Assembly: GCA_963797085.1 (NCBI GenBank)
Contig: CAWCOA010000018.1
Span: 1-64,000, forward strand
Length of the DNA stretch: 64,000 bases
From: JASJBU01 sp963797085
Lineage (GTDB): Bacteria; Pseudomonadota; Gammaproteobacteria; Chromatiales; Chromatiaceae
Direction: 5' to 3'
The notes under the pieces are model-generated. The model searched no databases. It was not told the origin of the DNA and saw nothing but the letters and a program-made list of their open reading frames with translations. A program made the position numbers and the translations under genes. Numbering within the stretch: position 1 is the stretch's first letter; every line of letters begins with the position of its first letter. Shown here piece after piece: positions 27,234 to 37,567 of this stretch.

Positions 27234-27980
27234 ATGGATAATTCCGAATTCAATCAGGATTCCGCCTATGCACTGTATGTGAGTCAGGAGCACGAATGTT
27301 CCTATCTGTCCGGACAGACGGCGCGCACCCTGTTTCTTGATCCGGCGGCCACAGTGAATTCTGCGCTCTACCAGATGCTTATTGACCGGGGATTCCGCCG
27401 CAGCGGCCAATTTATCTATCAACCCGCCTGCTCCCAATGCGCGGCCTGCATATCACTGCGCATCCCGGTCAATGATTTCAAACCCAACCGCAGCCAGCGC
27501 AGAAACTGGAAATCGAACCAGGGCAGAATTGAGATCAGGTCTCAACCGGCGGTTTTCAGCCAGTCACACTTCGAGCTTTATGCGAAGTATCAGGCCGAGC
27601 GCCATAGGGATGGCGCCATGGCCAGCATCGATCCGGATCAGTATATAAAATTTCTTGCCTGTGACTGGGCGAAGACCCGGTTTTTTGAATTCCACCTGGA
27701 AAACCAGTTGGTCGCGGTGGTTGTCACCGACCTGCTGCCTGCGGGCCTCTCATCTGTCTATACCTTCTTCGACCCCGCTAAACGATCCATCGGAGTCGGT
27801 GTATACGCCCTGTTGTGGCAGATCCAGCATGCCAGGGAGCTGGGAAAGCAATGGGTCTATCCGGGTTTCTGGGTCGAGGGTTCGGCGAAGATGAATTACA
27901 AATCCAGTTATCGGCCACTGGAGGCCTGGGATGGCAAAAACTGGAGAAGATTCAATCGAAACGAACCACTCGACCTGTGA
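27234..27980 (+). CDS. bpt: Aspartate/glutamate leucyltransferase Bpt (ATE family)
   Basis: Moves Leu to proteins with N-terminal Asp or Glu, the second bacterial N-degron ligase. The Cys motif QPACSQCAACISLRIPV and the C-terminal GNAT-like block SSVYTFFDPAKRSIGVGVYA, then YPGFWVEGSAKMNYKSSYRP, are diagnostic. 248 residues. In many gammaproteobacteria infA and clpA follow; here a different gene set begins 227 bases later, so the local order is broken. Confidence 0.93.
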   Translation: MDNSEFNQDSAYALYVSQEHECSYLSGQTARTLFLDPAATVNSALYQMLIDRGFRRSGQFIYQPACSQCAACISLRIPVNDFKPNRSQRRNWKSNQGRIEIRSQPAVFSQSHFELYAKYQAERHRDGAMASIDPDQYIKFLACDWAKTRFFEFHLENQLVAVVVTDLLPAGLSSVYTFFDPAKRSIGVGVYALLWQIQHARELGKQWVYPGFWVEGSAKMNYKSSYRPLEAWDGKNWRRFNRNEPLDL

Positions 27981-28206
27981 CCCGGTGTTGGCAGGTGCGG
28001 ATCACGAGGCATAGCCAAACTGCCGTGCCGGAGCATGCCTGTCGAGCCAAGGCAGTGAAATTTTAGCCGGCATTCAAGTATAATCCGTGCGCTTTTGTCA
28101 TAGCGATAGATAATCAAGGGCCGATTAAAACCCATGACATGCAGTGATTCATCGCTGCAATTCAGGGAAATTCGCTGCCATTAATACCCTAGATACAAAC
28201 AGCTAG

Positions 28207-29871
28207 ATGAAGATAAAGGTCAGCGAATTAATCGTCAGGTATCTGGAGCGCCTGGGTATTGAGTGCATTTTCGGCATGCCGGGCGCCCACATACTGCCTG
28301 TTTACGACGCCATCTATGATTCCAGCATCCAGGCGGTTCTGGCCAAGCATGAGCAGGGCGCCGCATTCATGGCCGGGGGCTACACCAAGGCATCGGGAAA
28401 GATCTCTGCCTGTATTGCCACCGCTGGGCCCGGGGCGACTAACCTGATCACCGGTATCGCCAACGCTTACGCCGACAAACAACCCGTGTTGGTCATCACC
28501 GGCGAAGCCCCCACCTATATCTTCGGCAAAGGCGGCCTGCAGGAGAGTTCCGGTGAGGGTGGCAGCTTCGACCAGGTCGACCTTTTCAGAAACATCACCC
28601 GCTACAGCAAGACGGTAGAAAGAACCGACTATCTGCCGCAGGTCTTGATCCAGGCCAGCAAGGCGCTGCACGCCACCGATCCAGGGCCGGTGCTGCTGAG
28701 TATCCCGTTCAATGTGCAGCAGGAATTGATCGATGAGCAAGTCCTTGACGAGATCAGGATCAAGCCCCGCATGACCGCTGCGCCCCGCTTTACCCGGGAG
28801 GTGGACGCACTGGCAGAACTCCTCCTGCAAGCCAGGCAGCCGGTGATCATCGCCGGTTACGGCGCCATCCGCTCCGGCGCCCAGCAAATCATTGGCGAAC
28901 TCAGTGACCTGCTGCAGATACCGGTTGCCTCCAGCCTCAAGGGCAAGGGTGTGATCAGTGAGCATTCCGCGCTGTCCCTCGGCAGCCTGGGTGTCACCTC
29001 GAGTGGCCATGCCTATAAATTTATTGTCGAAAAATCCGACCTGCTGATCGTTCTCGGAGCCGGATTCAACGAACGCACCAGCTATCTGTGGGACAAATCG
29101 CTCCTGACCAAGCGCAAGATCGTCCAGGTGGACAATGACCCGCGCCAGCTGGAAAAGGTCTACGATACCGACCTGGCGATCAGCGGTGATATCAAAACCG
29201 TACTCTCCGACTTGGTGGATAAGATTCGCCCGCTGGTCAAGGAGAATGGTTTGGGTAAAGTCGCCGGAAATATCGCTGATCTGATGGATTCAGCAAATGG
29301 TGACTATTCCATATTCAAGTCAGGCTTCGCGGTGGCGGAGGCTTTTTTCAAAAAGCTTGCGGACTATTTTCCGGCTGATACGGTCGTATTCGACGACAAC
29401 ATCATCTTCGCCCAGAATTTTTATCGCGTTTCCAACAGCAACCGCTACTATCCCAATTCCGGAATATCCTCCCTGGGCCATGCGATACCCGCGGCCATCG
29501 GCGCACAGTTCGCTGAACCAAAGCCGACTTTCGCAATCCTTGGCGATGGGGGATTCCAGATGTGCTGCATGGAGATCATGACTGCGGTCAACTACGGCAA
29601 GCCCCTGAACATTGTGATGTTCAACAATGGCACCATGGGCCTGATACGCAAGAACCAACATCAATTGTATGAACAGCGCTTCATCAACTGTGATTTCATC
29701 AACCCGGATTACAGTCATCTGGCGCGTTCCTTCGGCATCAACTACAAGCAGGTGGAGACCCTCACCGACCTCGACGATCTATTCGAGCACTATGATCTGC
29801 GGCAGGGGATCAATCTTGTCGACATCTCGATCGATAAGGATGCGTTTCCAAATTACTCCTCCAAGCGCTAG
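28207..29871 (+). CDS. Thiamine-pyrophosphate enzyme of the acetolactate-synthase family
   Basis: A 554-residue protein with the three TPP-enzyme domains. The N-terminal domain has the activating Glu in AKHEQGAAFMAGGYTKASGK. A central Rossmann-like domain follows. The C-terminal domain has the TPP/Mg motif GDGGFQMCCME...FNNGTMGLI. It is near the length of IlvB, but no regulatory subunit gene is adjacent and the next genes are glycan-type modifiers, so branched-chain amino-acid synthesis is not the obvious role. Related enzymes decarboxylate 2-oxo acids or add two-carbon branches to keto sugars. The substrate is unknown. Confidence 0.8.
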   Translation: MKIKVSELIVRYLERLGIECIFGMPGAHILPVYDAIYDSSIQAVLAKHEQGAAFMAGGYTKASGKISACIATAGPGATNLITGIANAYADKQPVLVITGEAPTYIFGKGGLQESSGEGGSFDQVDLFRNITRYSKTVERTDYLPQVLIQASKALHATDPGPVLLSIPFNVQQELIDEQVLDEIRIKPRMTAAPRFTREVDALAELLLQARQPVIIAGYGAIRSGAQQIIGELSDLLQIPVASSLKGKGVISEHSALSLGSLGVTSSGHAYKFIVEKSDLLIVLGAGFNERTSYLWDKSLLTKRKIVQVDNDPRQLEKVYDTDLAISGDIKTVLSDLVDKIRPLVKENGLGKVAGNIADLMDSANGDYSIFKSGFAVAEAFFKKLADYFPADTVVFDDNIIFAQNFYRVSNSNRYYPNSGISSLGHAIPAAIGAQFAEPKPTFAILGDGGFQMCCMEIMTAVNYGKPLNIVMFNNGTMGLIRKNQHQLYEQRFINCDFINPDYSHLARSFGINYKQVETLTDLDDLFEHYDLRQGINLVDISIDKDAFPNYSSKR

Positions 29872-29890
29872 CCGCTGATATTCAGGCGCC

Positions 29891-31735
29891 ATGACAACCG
29901 TCAGACTTTCGGCACTGGATGATTTCCTTAAGCGTTATGCAGACCACCCTGGCGCCGCCGACCTGATACAGCACTGGTGGAAAATAGAGCCCTACTGCAC
30001 TGCGGACCCGACGGGCAATCTACTGATCGCTTTCTATGAGTCAGTCACGAGATTTCTCGAGGAGCTGTTGTGGGGCAGCGGATGCCCAGACGCCGTGCTT
30101 GAGCTCTATCAAAGCCTGTTTCGCGAGATGGAGTCAGAGATCGCATCTAGCGGCACGGATACGCGCTTTGAATTCGTCGTTGTCATCCCCGTAGCCGACA
30201 GACCGCAACACCTGGAAAGCTGTCTCGACAGTCTGCTGGGTCTTTGCCAGGGATACGGATACGGCGGTATCTCCAACGGCAGTTACCGGAAGCTTACTGT
30301 GCTGATTGCAGACGACAGCAAGGATACAGAGAACATCATCCGCAATCGGGAAATCCTGGAGCGGTTCAACCGACGCGGCCTCAATACCGTCTATTTTGGT
30401 CAGTCTGAGCAACTGCAACAAATCGATCGCCTCAGCCCGGAACAGAAAACCGGCCTGTCACAGATCATCGGTGAAAACCAACCCAGCGGCCTTTTACCAC
30501 AAAGGTGCCTCGATCACCCGCAACATCACCTTACTGAAACTCGCGGCATTGGCCGAAGAGCATGATCACAGGCTGTTCTGGTTCATGGATAGCGACCAGG
30601 AATTCCAGGTCAACACCGGCAGCGGTGACAGAAAGGTCGACTCCATCAACTATTTTCACCAGCTCAATCAGATCTTCTCTAGCACTGACACCCGCTTATT
30701 GACCGGCAAGGTGGTCGGCGACCCACCGGTATCACCCGCGGTCATGGCCGGCAATTTCCTGGAGGACGTGATCGGTTTTCTGACTGATATCGCACAGCTG
30801 CAGCCACAGCAGGCCTGCCAGTTCCACGCTCAGGAAGGCCCGCGGGGAGATGATGCCTCTTACCACGACATGGCGAATCTTTTCGGATTCAAAGCGGCTA
30901 AGCACTGCAGCCCGATACCGTTGCAGGCTCTACGGCCCCCATGATCATGCCGGCTGCTTGACAGATTTTTCACAAAAACTAAACCGGTTTTTCGATGGCG
31001 AGCACCCGACCCGGCAGACCCAGTATGAACATCAAGAGGTTTTTTCCAGCTTGACACCGGCCAGGACGGTCTATACCGGTAATTATGTTTTCAGGGCCTC
31101 CGCGCTTGAGTACTTCATTCCCTTTGCCGCCTTAAAATTGCGCATGGCCGGCCCCGTGCTGGGCCGCATTCTGAAGGCCGAAATGGGTGAACAGTTCGTT
31201 TCCGCGAATCTGCCGATGCTGCACAAGCGAACCGTTGAGCAGCTTGGCCAGTCGGAGTTCAGACCGGATATCGATCGAAAAGACAGATCTCATCGACCTG
31301 TCGGGTGAGTTCGAACGTCAATTCTATGGTGACGTGATGCTGTTCAGCATCGAACGGCTCACAGCCCAGGGATATCCCTCCAAGCCCTTAGCGGAACAAA
31401 GCGTCAGACAGACGCTGCATGAAGTCGAGACATCCATGCTGCAGAAATACTCTGATACGCAGACCCGCATACTGGAAAGGCTGGGCTGCCTGAAAACGTT
31501 ATTCGGTGATACACAGCACTGGTGGCAGCGGGAACCCGACTGCCAGCCGGCGAAGGCCAATTTTCTGCAATTCATCCGCAACATGGAATATAACTTCGGC
31601 GACGAATCACCCGGTTATCGGATGATCAATTCCGAGAGCCACCGGCAGAGGCGTCTCAACGAGTTATTCGAGGCCATCATGCAATTACCCCAGGACAGGA
31701 TCAACTGGCGAGCAAGCCTTGGCAACCGACGATAA
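29891..31735 (+). CDS. Glycosyltransferase-like protein, frame broken three times
   Basis: Breaks at about 30488, 30925 and 31280 divide one protein of about 615 residues; joined, the text flows without gaps. After a helical N-terminus comes FEFVVVIPVADRPQHLESCL and KLTVLIADDS, the start of a GT-A (GT2-like) fold, then RLFWFMDSDQEFQV, a DxD-type metal site. Later parts (TGNYVFRASALEYFIPFA...LKLRMAGPVLGRI) resemble the acceptor half of such enzymes. The C-terminal 150 residues are of unknown kind. The 20-base gap from the TPP enzyme gene suggests one operon. Confidence 0.6.
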
Positions 31736-31764
31736 GTGCAGCCAAGCCAAGTGCACGACCAGGC

Positions 31765-32295
31765 ATGAACATATTCATACTCAATGCCGGCCGTTGTGGC
31801 TCGACGACCTTCATCAAGGCCTGTCAGCACATAACCAATTACACCGCAATGCACGAATCCCGTGCGACGCTGACCGGTGTGCAGCGGCTCGCCTATCCCG
31901 AGAATCACATTGAAGCGGACAACCGGCTGTGCTGGATACTTGGTCGTCTCGACCAACAATACGGGAATGATGCCTTCTATGTTCATCTGACGAGAGATCG
32001 TTCCGCATCAGCCAACAGCTTCGTCCGCCGCACGGGATTCGGCATTATGAAGGCGTATCGGGAAGGCATACTGCTCGGGGGAGAGCAACAGACCGATCAG
32101 GCTATTGCTTACGATTACCTGGATACGATCGAATCAAATATCAGTCTATTCCTGAGAGACAAGTCCAACCGCATGGATTTTCGTCTCGAAACAGCCGAGA
32201 CCGATTTTGCGCACTTCTGGCAAAGGATAGGCGCGGCAGGCGATCTGGAAAAGGCGCTGACCGAGTGGCAGACCCGCTACAACGCCTCGATCTGA
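31765..32295 (+). CDS. Sulfotransferase-like P-loop protein
   Basis: 176 residues. FILNAGRCGSTTFIKACQ at the N-terminus is the 5'-phosphosulfate loop of PAPS-dependent sulfotransferases. HLTRDRSASANSFVRR resembles the 3'-phosphate-binding RxxxxxxxS region. It is shorter than most full sulfotransferases but has both PAPS-contact regions. It lies 29 bases after the glycosyltransferase-like gene on the same strand, so sulfation of the same product is a sensible guess. Confidence 0.7.
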   Translation: MNIFILNAGRCGSTTFIKACQHITNYTAMHESRATLTGVQRLAYPENHIEADNRLCWILGRLDQQYGNDAFYVHLTRDRSASANSFVRRTGFGIMKAYREGILLGGEQQTDQAIAYDYLDTIESNISLFLRDKSNRMDFRLETAETDFAHFWQRIGAAGDLEKALTEWQTRYNASI

Positions 32296-32360
32296 ATACT
32301 GCCCAGGACATCCGTTGTAACATGTACCCCAAACGTCCTGGCGATACATTCTAATCGGGT

Positions 32361-32966
32361 TTACTTGTGAATGGTCAGGATCGAACAGCCCCGCTCAGTT
32401 TCAATGCTTGCCTGTTCGATATCCGGATAGGCCGCCTGCCACATCTTCACGATCTCCCGCTCATCGGGTCTTGCGGCATCATCGAGAAAAACCCGACAAC
32501 CATCGGCTAGCTTCGAATATAGCATCGGTAGCGCCGGATAGCGGGAATTCTTCTGAATAAAGCCGGATGGCCCGTCGATGACCAGCATTTCGATCGGCTC
32601 ATCAGGGATATCGTGTGTCATGTACCAAAAATATTCCGTGCCGGCGATCGCCGATTTTTGCAAAGGCGCATGGATAACCGAGGCAACTTCCCCGAGGTCG
32701 TAACGATCAATAAAAATACGCGCGTTTTCGGCATACTCCTCGCCATCCTCAAGACTGACAATGCGACCATAGCCATTCATCTGGCAACACCGCGCCAGCA
32801 TCAGGCTGGTTAAACCGCTGCTGCACTCCAGGACAAGCGATGGCCTGGCCTGGAGGCAATGATCGACGATCAGTTGCAGAAAATCCGCTCCCGCCGACCA
32901 GTCCGGTGTATAGGGGATACCTTGGTGTAGATTCAGCTGTGATTTTAGGGATTCGTAACCGTTCAA
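32361..32966 (-). CDS. Class I SAM-dependent methyltransferase
   Basis: 201 residues. SLVLECSSGLTSLMLARCCQ is the SAM-binding loop (motif I, with ECSSG in place of the usual E/DxGxG). IVSLEDGEEYAENARIFI carries the acidic motif II, and EMLVIDGPSG is motif III/post-I. It converges on the sulfotransferase gene. The substrate is unknown; a role in the same modification locus is plausible but the opposite strand weakens the case. Confidence 0.7.
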   Translation of the reverse strand: MNGYESLKSQLNLHQGIPYTPDWSAGADFLQLIVDHCLQARPSLVLECSSGLTSLMLARCCQMNGYGRIVSLEDGEEYAENARIFIDRYDLGEVASVIHAPLQKSAIAGTEYFWYMTHDIPDEPIEMLVIDGPSGFIQKNSRYPALPMLYSKLADGCRVFLDDAARPDEREIVKMWQAAYPDIEQASIETERGCSILTIHK

Positions 32967-32983
32967 CCTGACCTCTCTGATTT

Positions 32984-33187
32984 GTGTTACTGCATCGGAA
33001 TCAGGTGTCCCTGAATGATGTTCTAGACCTGCATGGTAAGGCGATTACAACTGAGCCGGGTCTTCATTTCACAATACACGACTCAGTGCCTGTTGAGTTG
33101 GCCGGATTAACAAAATATTACACGACTATCTGGGATCTCGACCCTGAAGACTTTAAAACATATGTGAATTCTTTGCGGGCTTTGTAA
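32984..33187 (+). CDS. Short unassigned frame
   Basis: A 67-residue frame from a GTG at 32984. The text (LHGKAITTEPGLHFTIHDSV, then LDPEDFKTYVNSLRAL) is protein-like but matches no family I know, and there is no clear ribosome-binding site. It may be a small gene or a 3' remnant. Confidence 0.25.
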   Translation: MLLHRNQVSLNDVLDLHGKAITTEPGLHFTIHDSVPVELAGLTKYYTTIWDLDPEDFKTYVNSLRAL

Positions 33188-33352
33188 GTGACCCGGAAGA
33201 GAGTACGGACCAACCCGTTAATTTTCCTTTACTACAGCATCGGCTTTAAATACCCGCTAAATGCCAGGTTATCGCTTACCTTAATATGCCATATCACCTA
33301 ATCAGGAAGATTAATTATATATATTTTCTATTATTTTTCAATTAAAGTATAT

Positions 33353-33370
33353 GTGGCACATCTATTGCTG
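33353..33370 (+). promoter_or_regulatory. Sigma-54 (-24/-12) promoter of the first TonB receptor operon
   Basis: GTGGCACATCTATTGCTG has GG and GC exactly 10 bases apart and matches TGGCAC-N5-TTGC, the RpoN consensus. It lies about 127 bases upstream of the receptor ATG in an otherwise AT-rich 309-base gap (33188-33496) that holds nothing else recognisable. No enhancer-binding site was identified. Confidence 0.65.
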
Positions 33371-33496
33371 TATAGGGTGCTGATAAGGTCTGTGATCGAA
33401 CCAGCAGCAAACTATGCACGATGTCTGCTTGCCTCGGCTCGATTGTCGATCCACAGCCTGGTTAAACAATAAAAAATCAAGAAAAGGAAGTATTCC

Positions 33497-35673
33497 ATGA
33501 GCAGTTTCAATTCCCACTTTCCATTGGGTTTTAGCATTTCATCCGGCATCCTCTGTCTGTCCGTCATTTCCAACCCGCTTCTTGCCGAAGACGTTGAGCA
33601 TGCTACGGACGAAAAAATTGATACCTTAGACGCCATCAGCGTTACCGCATCTCGCACCGAGCGTGTCACCAAGGAGGTCCCTGCGGCCATCAATGTGATC
33701 GACGCGGAACGCATCGATGCCGAAAAGATGTTCAACATCAAGGACGCCATCCGCGGTACCCCCGGAGTGCTGATCGATTCCAAGAGCAGCAGCTATGCGA
33801 CTCGCCTGATTATTCGTGGCGCCGGACAAAAGGCCAACTACGGCGTGCGTGAGATCATGGTCATTCGTGACGGTGTACCCATGACCGACCCTGACAGCTT
33901 CTCCCGTTTCGATTATATCGATACCCAGGATATAGAACGCATCGAAATCACCAAGGGTCCGGGTTCCCTGTATGGCAGCGGAGCCGCCGGCGGCACCATT
34001 CAGATCATCTCCAAGTCGGTCTTCGATACCGAAGGCAACCGCATCAAGCTGGGTCTGGGGGAACAGGGACAGAAGAACCTGCACGCAAGATTTGCCAGTG
34101 ACATCAACGAACAGAATGCATTATCCATCACCGCCTCTCACCGCGAAGCGGAAAACGGCTGGCGTGACTGGAATGAGTTCGAATCACAACAGGTCAGCCT
34201 GAAGCATGGCCTGCGACTGGCCAATGAAGGGACCCTTGAAACAGAACTCAGCTATACCAAGGCTGACCTGCAGCTGCCCGCCTCCATGAGTGAAGAGGAT
34301 TTCGAAGAGTATCTGGACAGCGGTGAACAACACGACACCAGCAGTATCTGGCAGCATGGTGGCCGTTACTCCACTATCTGGTTCTTCAACAGCCGTTACG
34401 AACAGCAGATGGGTGACTTGACCTTCAAACCCCGCATCTACTACAACCGCTGGGATCACTTTCACCCGGTAACCGGCGCTATCAATAACAACCCGGGCAC
34501 CGATGTCTTCGGTACCGACCTGGAGTTTGCCTACGATCACCAACTGTGGGGCGAGAGTACCCTGGTCGCAGGCCTGACCGCCCGTCTGGACAAGACCGAA
34601 GGATCGAAAAAATTCACCTATGCGGATCTAGAGGAAGCACCCCCTCCATTCTGGAATCCGACCGGCCCATCCACCATCCTGCGCACGCTTTCAGACCGAC
34701 CGGGTGAGCTCCTCGAAACCGAGGATGCCACCAACACCCTGTATGGCTTTTTCATGCAGGAGACCTTGCGGCCAACAGATCGCACCATCGTGGATTTCGG
34801 TTTCCGTTTTGATCGCAACCATTTCGATATCGACAATACTGCCTTGGGTGAATATAGCTGGGCCACCAACAGTTATGAATTCTTTGACGAGCCGCTGATC
34901 ACCAAGACAGACAAAACCTTCAATCTCTTTTCGCCAAAACTGGGTATCACCCATGCAATCACTGACCAGCTCAATCTGTTCGGCATGATCGCCCAATCGG
35001 GTCAGGTGCCGTCTGAATCAGAGATCCAGAGCAACACCGAACTGGATGCAGCCACTGCCCGCAATATCGAGGTTGGATTGAAAGGCCGGTCCCTGGCGTG
35101 GAGTTTCGATACCTCCATTTACTATACCCAGGTAAAGGATGAGATCGTCTCGGTACTGCTGCCGGACAACACCACGGAATTCCAAAACGCCGGGGAAACC
35201 AGCAAGAAAGGCTTCGAGTTTACCGGTCAGTATGATTTCACTGACCATTTCTGGTTGAGCGCAAGCTACGCCTTCAGCGACTACACATTCGAGGATTTCG
35301 TCGAGCTGGTTCGCGACGGACGCAATCAGATCCCATACGATCGTTCCGGCAATCAGATCCCCTATGTGCCGAGGCATCAGTACAGCCTCTCCACCGGCTA
35401 CAACCACCCGTCCGGCTTCAAGGCGCGTCTACAGGCGGATACCTGGGGCAGTTACTACATGGATAACGCCAATACCGAGAAGTATGAAGGTTATAAATTC
35501 CTTACCAGCCTGATGCTGGGTTATCAGACAGGCCCCATTCACTGGCACTTAACGTGGACAATATCACCGACAAGCAGTACGCCACCGAGGTCAAGAAAAA
35601 CACCAGCTTGGTCAAGACCTACTATGCCGGCGCCCCACGCACCGCCATGCTCTCCTACACCTATAACTTCTGA
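33497..35673 (+). CDS. TonB-dependent outer-membrane receptor (frame broken near the 3' end)
   Basis: Signal peptide to about residue 31, TonB box LDAISVTASR, plug domain (EVPAAINVID...GTPGVLIDS...RIEITKGPGSLYGSGAAGGTI) and a 22-strand type barrel. The frame slips at about 35552; the next frame gives NVDNITDKQYATEV and the end MLSYTYNF with a terminal Phe, as barrels need, at the TGA of 35671-35673. About 725 residues. The ATG has AAGGAAG upstream. It heads an operon with a periplasmic protein, a polyferredoxin and a CcdA-like protein, so the cargo may be a metal or metal chelate that is reduced on uptake. Confidence 0.88.
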
Positions 35674-35684
35674 GGGAAACAGTC

Positions 35685-36518
35685 ATGACATGGTTAAATT
35701 CTCGATGCCATCTGCCTGCCCTGCTGCTGAGCATTTTTTCCCTTGCCACTGTGGAGGGCAGTCTGGCGGCAGAAACAGACGCTGCAGCAGAAGCGCAGAA
35801 ACAAGCCCCCCAAGCAGCGCATCATAATCATCGACGAGGGCCGAAGAAGATCTTTGTCGACAATACGGAAGGAGCCAGCATCACCTTCTGGAACCCAGAC
35901 CTCACTACTCAGACCCTGCAGGCTGAAGAAGGCACTATCACCCTGCCTCGCACCGGCATCGACAGCTACCATGCCCTGGTTGTCGAGAGAGACATGGGTA
36001 ACGAGGTTGGAGCCCTGATCCGCTATGAGTATCTGCGCGGACGCCCAAGCAAGGTCAGTCCCGCAACATTGGCAGCGGCCGAGAAGACCCGCTTCGAGAT
36101 CGTACCGGACCCTATCCCACGGGAGCATTACGACTATTACTCTGACCAGACCTGGGGCTTTATCCTGCGCCTCGATGGACAGCCACTCGCCGCTACCCGG
36201 GTCATACTGCAAACCGAGCATGGCAGCCAGGTTGAAGGAACCACTGATCAGACCGGCAAAGTGAGCCTGCGGATACCCGATGACTTTCCCGATATACAGC
36301 CGGGAGTCAGAGACGAACGCTCCGCAGGCTTCAAGGTCCGCGCGGAAACCCTGGCTGAAGGCATCCGCTATACGACCCTGCTGAGCGCAGACTATGAGAT
36401 CAACCCGGCGCATTGGCAGTCGTTTGGCTGGGGTGTCACAGTGGTCGGTATCGGTTTCCTGGTCGGTGGCTTCATCGGTCGCATTGGCAGCAAAAAGCGC
36501 CAGGGTGAAAAATCATGA
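35685..36518 (+). CDS. Periplasmic, membrane-anchored protein of the TonB operon
   Basis: 277 residues. Signal peptide (to about residue 29), a His-containing stretch (AAHHNHRRG), two beta-rich parts of which the second (TWGFILRLDGQPLAATRVIL...TDQTGKVSLRIP) looks like a DUF4198/carboxypeptidase-regulatory-like fold, and one C-terminal membrane helix (WGVTVVGIGFLVGGFIG) followed by basic residues. It begins 11 bases after the receptor and overlaps the next gene by four. DUF4198-type proteins occur with metal uptake systems. The exact role is unknown. Confidence 0.65.
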   Translation: MTWLNSRCHLPALLLSIFSLATVEGSLAAETDAAAEAQKQAPQAAHHNHRRGPKKIFVDNTEGASITFWNPDLTTQTLQAEEGTITLPRTGIDSYHALVVERDMGNEVGALIRYEYLRGRPSKVSPATLAAAEKTRFEIVPDPIPREHYDYYSDQTWGFILRLDGQPLAATRVILQTEHGSQVEGTTDQTGKVSLRIPDDFPDIQPGVRDERSAGFKVRAETLAEGIRYTTLLSADYEINPAHWQSFGWGVTVVGIGFLVGGFIGRIGSKKRQGEKS

Positions 36519-37567
36519 ATGTACTGAAAAATCTTTCCGTGATCCGCAAACTGGTGCAGATCCTCGCCTTTATCTTTTTTGTCTACGGCGGGGTCATTAC
36601 CGGCTACTATCTCGAAGACAAGATCAGCGGCGCTTTGCCGGCCCTGAGTTGCGCCTATGATCACCAAGGCTCGGATCTCTGCACCCTGATCCCCATTCAA
36701 CATCAGATGCACCATCGTCTCGGCAGCGCGATTGCTGATGGCGGCAACTACCTCATGGGCATCATGCCCACGCTGATCACCCTGGGGACCTTTCTGCTGC
36801 TCTTCGTGATCCTGAGCAAGGCCTTCTGTGGCTGGGTCTGCCCATTGGGCACTTTTCAGGAATTCATGCACATGCTGGGGCAGAAATTGGGTCTGCAAAG
36901 ACGTGAATCACTGGAGCATTCAACGGTAAAAAAGATCCGTCCGGTCAAGTGGTTCATTCTCGTGCTGCTGGTCTTCGGCTTTCCATTGCTCGCCGGCGTG
37001 GGGATGCTCAACCACGATATGGGCAATCCCTTCTGTGATATCTGTCCCAGCCGTATCCTGACCACCCTGGCAACCGGCGATACCTCACAGCTGCATGTGG
37101 ATACTGCCAGCACTACCACCATCGTTTTGACCCTGCTTGCTGACTTCCTGTTCGGCCTGATGATCGCCCTGGCCCTGACCCTGCGTCAGCCCTTCTGCCG
37201 CATCTGCCCGATGCTCGCCCTGCATGCGGTATTCCGCAAACTCGGCCTGCTGCGTCTGGTGAAAAACGCCACACCGCGCTGTGATCGCTGTGGCCTCTGC
37301 GCCGATGCCTGCCCGATGGACATCAAGGAGATCCACACCGACATGCAACGACACAATGTCACCTTCGAGGACTGCACCCTGTGCGGCCGCTGTGTGGAGT
37401 TCTGCCCGGATAAGGATGTGCTGCAATTGAAATACACGGCATTTCCGGTATTTTCTGCCGACCCGAAATATTTCAAGGCCAGAAAGAAGGCCCAGAAAGG
37501 TTGGGAGCAGTCGAATCTGAAGCGTCTGTTAAGCAACAATCAAAAGACAGCAGAAGAGAAAGCCTGA
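36515..37567 (+). CDS. NapH/NosR-like membrane polyferredoxin
   Basis: 350 residues, four to five membrane helices. FCGWVCPLGTFQEF and FCRICPMLALHA are the CxxxCP motifs of the NapH/CcoG/NosR group. Then two [4Fe-4S] ferredoxin motifs: CDRCGLCADACPMDI and CTLCGRCVEFCPDKD. Such proteins carry electrons from the quinol pool or cytoplasm across the membrane. Its start overlaps the previous stop (ATGA) and its own TGA overlaps the next ATG (TGATG), so it is translated as part of the TonB operon. Confidence 0.85.
   Translation: MNVLKNLSVIRKLVQILAFIFFVYGGVITGYYLEDKISGALPALSCAYDHQGSDLCTLIPIQHQMHHRLGSAIADGGNYLMGIMPTLITLGTFLLLFVILSKAFCGWVCPLGTFQEFMHMLGQKLGLQRRESLEHSTVKKIRPVKWFILVLLVFGFPLLAGVGMLNHDMGNPFCDICPSRILTTLATGDTSQLHVDTASTTTIVLTLLADFLFGLMIALALTLRQPFCRICPMLALHAVFRKLGLLRLVKNATPRCDRCGLCADACPMDIKEIHTDMQRHNVTFEDCTLCGRCVEFCPDKDVLQLKYTAFPVFSADPKYFKARKKAQKGWEQSNLKRLLSNNQKTAEEKA

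Noticed and set aside
27981..28206. infA expected after bpt
   Set aside because: No short S1-type frame is present in the 226-base gap.
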